From: Neurospora tetrasperma FGSC 2508
Taxonomy: Eukaryota; Ascomycota; Sordariomycetes; Sordariales; Sordariaceae
NCBI RefSeq assembly: GCF_000213175.1
Contig: NW_009799101.1
Location: 4,199,946 to 4,263,945, forward strand
Direction of reading: 5' to 3'
DNA: 64,000 bases
Shown here: positions 56,622 to 64,000 of the stretch, in pieces
How the letters are laid out: every line of letters starts with the position of its first letter
How positions within the stretch are numbered: the stretch's first letter is position 1
Made by a program: the position numbers and the translations under genes
The notes under the pieces: generated by a model
Databases searched by the model: none
What the model saw: the letters and a program-made list of their open reading frames with translations, nothing else
Told to the model about the DNA's origin: nothing

Positions 56622-58970
56622 CTAGATTGAAGACTGGAACAGCGCCAGCGTCGCGCAAAAGTTGTTCCTGTTATCCTTGTCCTCCGCCATGGTCTGGCCG
56701 TCGATTGTCAACATGTTCAAACTAGCCTTGGTGCTCAGACCAAAGATGCTGACCGCGCTGTTCTCGAGGGAGACCATGTTGGTCTGGCACGACTGGGTCT
56801 TGAGGCAGTCCTGGTCGTAGTTGTTGAAGAACGAGTACAGGCCGGCGCCGAAGATGAACACATCCTTGGAGTTGACGGCGCGGACACCCCAGGCGCGCTC
56901 GCACGTACCGGTGCTGTCACCCTGGCAGGACTTGGCAAAGTCGGGGTCGTCGTACTTGGCATTGACCTCATACGGCTTGGTGGAGATGGGGTTGCCCTGG
57001 AAGTAAGGGGTTTCGGTCTGGATCAGGCCAAGGTAGACGTTGGACGCGTTGGAGAACTGGTAGTTGTAGAGAACCGAGTGCTCCGAGGCGGTACCCCAAC
57101 CCCAGACAGGGCCCTCACCCTCAATGAGGACACCGCGGCCGTTGAAGATATCAATCTGCTTGTTGTCGGCCTCGGGCTCGAGGTCGTGGTCGGCAACCCA
57201 GAACCACGTGTTCTCGAGGTAGACGGAGCCCTTGGTAGGAACGTGGAGCATCATGAAAGAGCCGAAGCAGTCCTCGGGGATGGCGTTGGTAGCCTCGGGG
57301 TTCTTGCCGCACTTCTGGAGCTGGAGATCAGTGCCGGCGTAACCACCGACACGGGCGTGGACATCCCAGAGACCAGCGTCACCCTGCTTGGTACCAGCGA
57401 CGTTCCACTCGATCAAGATAGCACCGGGCTGAGGGCCAGCAGTACCAAAGATGAGGTCCGACATCTCGACGACGCCAGTGTCACCGGGCTGACCGACCTG
57501 GAAGAGAGGCTTGGGGTCCTTCTGGTCCTTGAAGAATGTGTCGCCGCCAGCGAGGATCATGGGCCAAATCTCACCAGTGATGCGGACGTTCTTGGGAACC
57601 TTGATGGTCTTGGTGATGAGGTAAGCACCGTGGTCAAAGTAGACAACCTGATCCTGGGTAGCCTTGTCAAGGACGGCCTGGATGGCGTCGCTGTCATCAG
57701 TCTTACCATCACCCTTGGCGCCGGCAGCCTTGACGCTCAAGAAAGAGCTGGCGGGAACGTTCTCATACTGAGGCCTGGAACGGGTGAAAACCCTGCCATT
57801 GGAGTCAAGGAGAACATCAGGCTTCTTGATGGCGGTCTGAGGGCTCTGAACCGCCTTGCCAGCGCTGCCGGGCTTGCCAGTGTAAGCGCGTCCCTGCGCG
57901 AAGAAGCCGACCTTCTGGCTGCCCTCGAGAATAGTAGCCCCGGTGGCATTGTTGTAGACGGCTTGAGAGGTACCGGTCATGTCGACATTGTCAAGAATGA
58001 GAGTGCCGTTGGTCTCAGGGGACTGGGGGTCATAAGCAGTCTTGACGCCGATGGGAGTGTTGCTGAACTTGCTGTCGACAACGAGGACGGAGCCAACCGT
58101 CTGGGCAGTGGGACCACCGTTGGACATGTCGATGCCGACCTCGCAGTTGTTGATCTCGACGCCCTGGAAGGTCCAGGCCCAGTTCCAGTTCATGTAGATG
58201 GCAGTCTTGCAGTCGTTGAAGGTGAGGTTGCGAGTCGTGAACTGCTGGTTACCGAAGAAGGCACCGAACTTGCCGCCGTTGAAGGTCAAGTCGGTCATGA
58301 AACCGCCCGAACCGTTGTCCATGAAGATACCCTGCTGAGCATTCTCGGCGCCACCATCCTTGCGCATGTTGAAGACCAGGTTCTGCAAGCTCGTTGCCTG
58401 GGCAACCTGCCAGTGGATACCGGCGCCCTTGTTGACAGGCATCTTGGTGAGGTCGATGACAAAGTTGCGAATCTGACGGAAGAAGTTGTTCTGGTTCACC
58501 CACCAGTTCTCACCGCCATCCTCGTAGGGATCGGAATCGATGACAGCCATGCCTTCGAAGTTGGGAGCGGCCTGGAGGGTCGGGGGGCTGACAGCATCGC
58601 CGACAAGCTGAGTGTAGTAGAGCTGAATGAGGGGCTTGCTGACAACGTAGGTACCGGGAGGGAAGTAAACTAGGGCAGGAGTGGTCGTTTGGGAGGAGCA
58701 GCCCTTGCCGCAACGCTTTCCATCAGAAATAGCCTTGTTGATGGCCTCGGTATCGTCAGAGGATCCATCGCCCTTTGCGCCGTAGTCGCGAACATTGCGG
58801 AAAACCTTGTAGCCGGCGCTGTCCTCGTTGAAGGGAGCGACACCTTGACGATCGATACTGCTCATCCACCAGCCGCCCGTAGCCTGACGGGGCGCTGGAG
58901 CCGCCAAGGCTGGAGAAAATAGCCGAATGGCCAAGAGGAAGAAAGCGAGGATGGAAGTAAGGCCCATCAT
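56622..58970 (-). CDS. secreted GH55 exo-beta-1,3-glucanase
   Basis: Single exon, 782 residues. A signal peptide of about 23 residues ends SPALA, followed by APAPRQ. The protein then shows two right-handed beta-helix (pectate-lyase-like) halves, each opened by the same kind of motif: NVRDYGAKGDGSSDDTEAI near residue 58, and SVKAAGAKGDGKTDDSDAI near residue 410. This duplicated layout and length are characteristic of glycoside hydrolase family 55. These enzymes release glucose or short sugars from beta-1,3-glucan, in nutrition or cell-wall turnover. Two adjacent start codons (MMG) are present, and either gives the same mature enzyme. Confidence 0.95.
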   Translation of the reverse strand: MMGLTSILAFFLLAIRLFSPALAAPAPRQATGGWWMSSIDRQGVAPFNEDSAGYKVFRNVRDYGAKGDGSSDDTEAINKAISDGKRCGKGCSSQTTTPALVYFPPGTYVVSKPLIQLYYTQLVGDAVSPPTLQAAPNFEGMAVIDSDPYEDGGENWWVNQNNFFRQIRNFVIDLTKMPVNKGAGIHWQVAQATSLQNLVFNMRKDGGAENAQQGIFMDNGSGGFMTDLTFNGGKFGAFFGNQQFTTRNLTFNDCKTAIYMNWNWAWTFQGVEINNCEVGIDMSNGGPTAQTVGSVLVVDSKFSNTPIGVKTAYDPQSPETNGTLILDNVDMTGTSQAVYNNATGATILEGSQKVGFFAQGRAYTGKPGSAGKAVQSPQTAIKKPDVLLDSNGRVFTRSRPQYENVPASSFLSVKAAGAKGDGKTDDSDAIQAVLDKATQDQVVYFDHGAYLITKTIKVPKNVRITGEIWPMILAGGDTFFKDQKDPKPLFQVGQPGDTGVVEMSDLIFGTAGPQPGAILIEWNVAGTKQGDAGLWDVHARVGGYAGTDLQLQKCGKNPEATNAIPEDCFGSFMMLHVPTKGSVYLENTWFWVADHDLEPEADNKQIDIFNGRGVLIEGEGPVWGWGTASEHSVLYNYQFSNASNVYLGLIQTETPYFQGNPISTKPYEVNAKYDDPDFAKSCQGDSTGTCERAWGVRAVNSKDVFIFGAGLYSFFNNYDQDCLKTQSCQTNMVSLENSAVSIFGLSTKASLNMLTIDGQTMAEDKDNRNNFCATLALFQSSI

Positions 58971-59254
58971 GATGTAGAACCAGCTATATCGTTTGGACCT
59001 TTGTTTATGTGTAGACCGGGGGTCGAGGCTCCGGTACTGTGCGAAGGTAAATAATTAGCGAATGTGCCGATAGAACGATTGTGGAAGTTTGGAAGACGCG
59101 GAAAATTAATGAGGACAGGGGAAAGATCAGGGGTGCCACGCGGATTAATAAAGAGAAGGGAAGGCACGCCGAGATGGACAATAGAACAATGCCCATCTTC
59201 CCTTTGTTCACACTCAATGATGAATAGGGCCGAATGCCGGCGCCCATTGAGTGA
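58971..59254. promoter_or_regulatory. GH55 upstream region
   Basis: The bases directly before the GH55 start, with no clear TATA box or known operator. It separates the gene from the doubtful frame at 59255-59833. Confidence 0.4.
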
Positions 59255-59833
59255 TCACCAGCGCTGTGAATGCGCCGACAATAGCACAATAGGGCACCCG
59301 TGGTCCGTCTGATATTTCAATAGGGCAGGCAAGTCGGGGGTAAGTGCATCATGCAAGTGGGGGTATGTGTGTGTGAAGTTGATGTCGGATGACAGATGCT
59401 TGTAACTCACCTTGGTGGTTGAAGATGCTGATGAAGAGCCAAAACGGCTGACCAAGTCGGAGAAAAGTAACGAACAGTAGGAACAGGTCGAATCGAAAAT
59501 CGAACGAAAGTGGTTGGAATGATTTGGGCAAGGCTGGGCCCGATGTGGGTGAGAATGACTCTTGGTGGCCAGATGGGATGAAGGATGGTTGGGGGGACGA
59601 CAACTTATACTAGAAGGTCTGCAGGAGCCGTTGCATTCGCATATGCCGGCTTTAGGGTGCAGAGGCTCTGCTTCGTCGTCGAATGTATCAGAGTCACAGT
59701 CGAGGACGACATGGCCGGGCGCCTCTTCCGCCCCCATGACCATGGCAGTAGTAGTGCTACGAGGGGTAGGCGTGTACATGGAGGAGTGGTGGCAAGCGGT
59801 AGCCGCCTCGACGTCCAGGTCTATCTTGGACAT
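59255..59833 (-). CDS. doubtful hypothetical protein
   Basis: An open frame of 192 codons from MSKIDLDVEA. It has an acidic patch (DCDSDTFDDEAE), a cysteine cluster (ICECNGSCRPSSISC) and a His/Pro/Ser-rich second half. A good splice donor (ACCACCAAG|GTGAGT, intron start 59410) suggests the real first exon ends at 59411 and that the frame after it is not coding. I could not place the following exon. No family is recognised. It could also be part of the GH55 upstream transcript. Confidence 0.35.
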   Translation of the reverse strand: MSKIDLDVEAATACHHSSMYTPTPRSTTTAMVMGAEEAPGHVVLDCDSDTFDDEAEPLHPKAGICECNGSCRPSSISCRPPNHPSSHLATKSHSHPHRAQPCPNHSNHFRSIFDSTCSYCSLLFSDLVSRFGSSSASSTTKVSYKHLSSDINFTHTYPHLHDALTPDLPALLKYQTDHGCPIVLLSAHSQRW

Positions 59834-62800
59834 GGGGCTGCTTTCTCACGGGAGCTGCTGTGCCTGGATCCGCAACATGCGTTAGTGATGTTTCCCGGGT
59901 TCCCTTGTCCATGATGTGTTCCATGGTAATAGCAGGAGGCGATAAGGCAGATGGCATGTCAAAGCGCTACCGTGGTGACGGTTTCTTCGAAACAACCGCC
60001 GAGCTGGGACTTGGACGCTTGGACAGGCTAAAACAGGCGCGTCATTCATCAGAGATAAAACAAAGGACCACATGGCGAGTGTCTTGGTTGGTGTACAAGT
60101 CCTTGGGAACTCAAACAAGCTAAGAGCTAGCTCGGAGCATAAACGAAACGGGAGCCTCTTCTCCAACCGCTGAGCCGGGCAGATCAAAGAGGACTCGATT
60201 GGCTGTGGATGGTTGGGTGCCTGGATCGGCTGGATGGGGCAGAGCGGGATCGGACGAAGAAACGGGCCAGATCTGGCGGCGGCACCATGTCCAGAGAAGG
60301 AAAAGGTTGTACATACACGGCAATTTCACCAATCCAGGGGTTTTGTCAATGCAACCGCCAGTCCACTCAACACCACCAGAAAGGGGCCTGGGGAAACTGG
60401 ACAACAACAACTACACCACAAGTTGACGGGCCGCTGGTGCGGAGGGTGGATTCCGCGTGTGTCGCGGTTGTTGTGTCAAAGGTATCTACTTGTTCCTGTA
60501 GTTTGCTATCTGCAACAAGAGAAACAAGCGACCGGCCGTATGCGACGGACAACGACTTGGTCGGTGGTCTGTCTGATTCAATCAATGCCCGGGTAAAAAG
60601 TGAATCAGATACGGACGCGCTGAGTCAACAAAGAAGTGGGCGAATTGGTTATGTTCAAGAAAGGTGGGCGGTTGGAGTGGTGGTGGTTCAGTTCACCAAC
60701 CTCAACTTTTGGTGTTTCGATGACGAAGAAGACTGAGTGAGAAACGAGAAGTCGTCCGTCGGGTTGCAACAAATGACGTTCAAATTGGGCAAGCCGCAGG
60801 ACGGTGTGCCTTGGTCAAGCAGGGCACTTTGCGCGTTGGTCACTGCGTCGAATCAAAAAAATGCCCATTCTTGACGGGCCGGAGGATCATCCCAGCTGCA
60901 GCCTGTGGCCCGTGCACTCTCATGTTTCACGGTTCCTGGCTGGCGGGCGGGCTCTTTTCCTGTTTAGGTTCATTAACCAAGCAGGGCACGTACATACAAG
61001 TGTACCTCTAAACTAGGTAAGCTAGCTAAGTGCGGGGCTGCCTGAAGAATGTCCACCTTTCCATTTGGGCGCGTCGAATTTCCACTTGTATGCATTTTTA
61101 GACCAAGACCCGACCTGTCCAGTCAAATTTCCTTTCAATTCATTCCATTTCTCCTTTCTTTCTTCAACAACTGTCATCACCTACCTCTCTTCTATTGTAG
61201 CGGCAGTTCGATGCGCATGGACACACTCACACCCACACACACACTCTCACACTCACGCGACTCACTGGCTGTCGCCTGTGCACAATGTTGTTGCTTGGGA
61301 AACAATGTCGACGACTCGTTCTCGCCTGTCCATGGATTTTGTTTCAAACAAAAGGTCCATGCTTCGCTTCCAACTTTCTAGACGTACAAAGACCAGTCGT
61401 CACTGATCATCTGCGCCTGATTGGGTTGGGCACCCCGTTTGAGATGGCGTTCCTTGCAGCCCCTGATCCCCTTTTGACTGGTGGCTGCCCCATCTGTGCC
61501 CCTGTCACCAACCAGATCCCCCGCGCCAATCGTTTCCCTTTGTTTCCACCGTTGCCGCGCCATCTGCGCAATCTCCACGATGCCAATGCCATGCCTTAAA
61601 GAAGAGCCCGAGCCTCACCACCAGTGTAACACAAGAACACCCATTTGGGATTCTGTTCCTGACCTTCCCCTTCCTGGACCATGCTACCCCTGGCGGAATC
61701 GTTCGACTTCCATCCATCCTGAGCACCTATCCAGACCCCAAGCAGAGGACTTTCAGAGAAACAAAACATTCTTGTTTGCTACCTACCTACCTATGTAGTC
61801 AGGCTGAGTCTGTCTGTCTCGCGACTATTACCTACATACATGGGGCCATGGTGGCCGCAGCTGTCGTCCGTCAGACTCGGATATATGACTGCGACATCAT
61901 GTCCCATCTACTACAGTATCGTCCACCAACATGACCATATTCGGTCAATGACCCCCTTTGCATGTTTGTCTGTGGTTTTGGTTTTGGGGAACATCAAGTG
62001 CTACCTTCCCCTTTGTTGGTATTACCTGGGTACCACCCTGCAATTTCAAACCGCCATCACCAATTCAACCTCGATATGTATGCAGGACATCACTTTACTG
62101 CGTGATGACTTGGCCCCGTCGTTGGTTCCCACTACGCACGACCTCTTTCCGCTTGCTAACTATTTTACCCATTCCACATTCGCCAGTTCGGCTATGCTGT
62201 GCTCGACACCACATGGCGGCACCAAACGCTGGTTGAAGGGTCACAAAAGAGGACAATCGATAAGACCGAGGCGACCAAAAGTGACCAACACCCCTTTCAC
62301 ACCTTTCTTCGGAGAAATGATATGCAAAAGGATGGGGAAAAATGCACTCTACCTCGCCATGTGGCGTGTCCACGTTCGAATCAAAGCCCTCTCGTGGCTC
62401 GTTTACACGACAGACCGAAACTTGTTTCTTTCCATTCACCACTTCCTGCGATGGAATCTAGACCTTAATTGCTGATCCTATAGCCAGGCACCAACTCGAC
62501 TTTATTGGTGAGCTCGGTGAGGTACCTCGGTGCTAATAACCAGTTGGTCAAGGCACAGCAGATTGATCGATATATCGTTGCTACTATAGTGTCGCGAAGG
62601 CGAACGTCCCATGGAAAGTGGTTCATGCTTCAACACGACACCGAGGACGGTAGTCGCCTTCCCCTTTTCCGATAGGATTTTGTCGTTGGCCCCCGTTGCA
62701 CCGCATTTCAAGTCCGGGCGGGGAAGTCTCGACTCTGGATGGCCATAACGGGGAAAATCTCTGGTTTCGGCAGTGCTCCCGTTTCTCTGTTTTGCCTTTG

Positions 62801-64000
62801 ACGCTGCACATCATCGTTACACGTGATGCTTGTCCCATGCTCTCTGACTCGTCTTTTTTTTTTTTTAATTTTTTTTAATTTTTTTTTTTTTTTCAGTTGC
62901 TGAGAATGGAGTCAACCTCAGCTCATCCCATTACCCTCTCCAGATTTGAGGGTATCTCGCTGGCGTTGTGTCAAGCTGTCTGGATTCTGGCCGGTGTCAA
63001 CAAATGAATGCGACGGAAGACAACAACAAGGATTTCAAATACATCGCCTCATCCTCGGCAGAAATAGATTGACACTAATACTCCAACGACTATTACAACT
63101 TCCATCACACACCAAATCAACAGTTGACGTTCCCGACGTCGTATCAGTTACTCATATACAACCATTCGGTTCGGCCCCAATGTCCCGCAAATTTGATGCT
63201 ACCATTCATTGTCACTGCTGTCTTACGAGCTTGCCCTCTATAGCTCACTCGAATAGTTGTACATGCCACTCTTGATACCACCAAGATGTAATCTATCCCC
63301 GACACAGGACTCCCCTCATCATTTCATCACTCCTCATTATACCATCCAATCCCCAAGTTGCCCTCTTTTCAAGGTAGGTATGCCTGACCCTCAAAAAGCT
63401 GTGTACTCTGCGTAGCCGTTCACAAAGTTAGACGGGACCGTGAAACACTGAGCTGCCCAACGCTATATACATCTTCCCTCTGGAGCACGTTGTTTGGTCC
63501 CCTCCTTACCTCTGGTGAATCGTTTCAAGCTCTTTTATCGTGACCGTCCACTTTGCCATCGCACCACCTTTAAGCTTGTCTATTTCATCCTGTCTTCTAT
63601 TTTGGTTGAACCAACCATCATGAACTGCAGGGTACTTAGTTAGGGTTGGATGTCCCTGATGCAACCTCTACATTACCCGAGCTAAGACGGGAAAATTCAG
63701 GCATATATACGATGCAAGAGGCATAAGAGGGCGGGAGTTACTGGGCACGTACGAACCAGTGTACATTAGTGTCCATCACAGAGAACCTAAAAACCTAGGT
63801 ATGTACATACTCACTCAACCTGGACTACATAGCCACTAGGAATTTGAAATGTAAACCAACCACCAAGGAAATTAGCTATAACTAGGGATAAAGACTCGAG
63901 GCAAAAATGTCAGGAATTGAGCTGTATAGATTAGGCGAATAGGGAAATGAAAAGAAAACCCCAAAAAGAACATAAAACCAAGAAAAAAAGTGAAAGATAG
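59834..64000. other. 4.2-kb region without a supported gene
   Basis: Many short frames overlap in all phases, the longest being 211 codons at 61840-62475, without motifs or neighbouring splice signals. Features seen are an ACCTACCTACCTA motif at 61780-61792, CA-rich repeats near 61219-61255 and T-runs at 62858-62893. It may contain long leaders or non-coding transcripts, but nothing identifies them. Confidence 0.5.

Noticed and set aside
57078-58673. 531-codon open frame antisense to the GH55 gene
   Set aside because: It follows the third-position bias of the sense gene, has no recognisable domain and shows the repetitive Leu/Val/Asp/Gly composition of a reverse-frame shadow.
61840-62475. 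211-codon plus-strand frame
   Set aside because: No domain, no codon bias like neighbouring genes, and no splice or start context. A chance open frame is the simplest reading.
1-64000. CRISPR arrays, bacterial operons, insertion sequences or intact transposons
   Set aside because: None seen. The window is a fungal nuclear region, and no reverse transcriptase, transposase or terminal repeats were found.

Overview
The window is nuclear DNA of a filamentous ascomycete, almost certainly Neurospora or a very close relative. The best anchor is an uninterrupted frame at 11351-15559 that encodes exactly 1402 residues with the polymerase motif DYDGD at residues 1007-1011. That length and numbering match QDE-1, the quelling RNA-dependent RNA polymerase of Neurospora crassa. 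Other fungal signs are short introns (about 50-100 nt) with GTATGT/GTAAGT/GTGAGT donors, C/G-ending codons, a Zn2Cys6 regulator, a HET-domain gene and a GRGGAGN-motif protein. The assembly has one 735-base N gap (3237-3971).

Layout, left to right. 3-161: last 52 codons of a gene running in from the left. 977-2412 (-): secreted M14 metallocarboxypeptidase. 5313-8225 (-): six-exon Zn2Cys6 transcription factor. 11351-15559 (+): qde-1, with a likely leader intron. 16438-17116 (+): small GRGGAGN (DUF3602-type) protein. 17696-17767 (+): tRNA-Pro(TGG). 18617-20599 (+): secreted aspartic protease with a GC-AG intron. 20600-26075: gene-poor stretch with a 39-A run, a 45-bp direct repeat pair, a tandem duplication and a membrane-protein relic with two in-frame stops. 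26076-27902 (+): His/Gly/Ser-rich unknown protein. 28358-31642 (-) and 33549-35579 (+): a P1B copper-type ATPase and an NRAMP metal transporter, divergently arranged. 36089-36936 (+): probable Mediator subunit (Med22-like). 37720-39740 (-): tRNA pseudouridine synthase Pus1. 40639-42720 (+): HET-domain protein. 42721-48016: mostly non-coding, with one doubtful gene or relic at 43883-44728. 48017-51424 (+): large Myb-like nuclear protein. 52548-53924 (-): Ap4A phosphorylase (Apa family). 54255-55509 (-): FIT/Scs3 lipid-droplet protein. 56622-58970 (-): GH55 beta-1,3-glucanase. 59255-59833 (-): doubtful hypothetical gene. 59834-64000: no gene supported.

There is no operon or obvious biosynthetic cluster. 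The genes are mostly independent housekeeping, secreted-enzyme and regulatory loci. The clearest functional pairing is the head-to-head metal ATPase and NRAMP transporter, which share a 1.9-kb upstream region. The exon models below were built by hand from splice consensus and frame continuity. Every multi-exon model given as a firm gene sums to a multiple of three. I found no convincing new multi-gene system. The points most worth a second look are the stop-interrupted membrane-protein frame, the Myb repeat split by a Ser/Thr-rich insert, the GC-AG intron with an interlobe insert in the protease, and the divergent metal-transporter pair.
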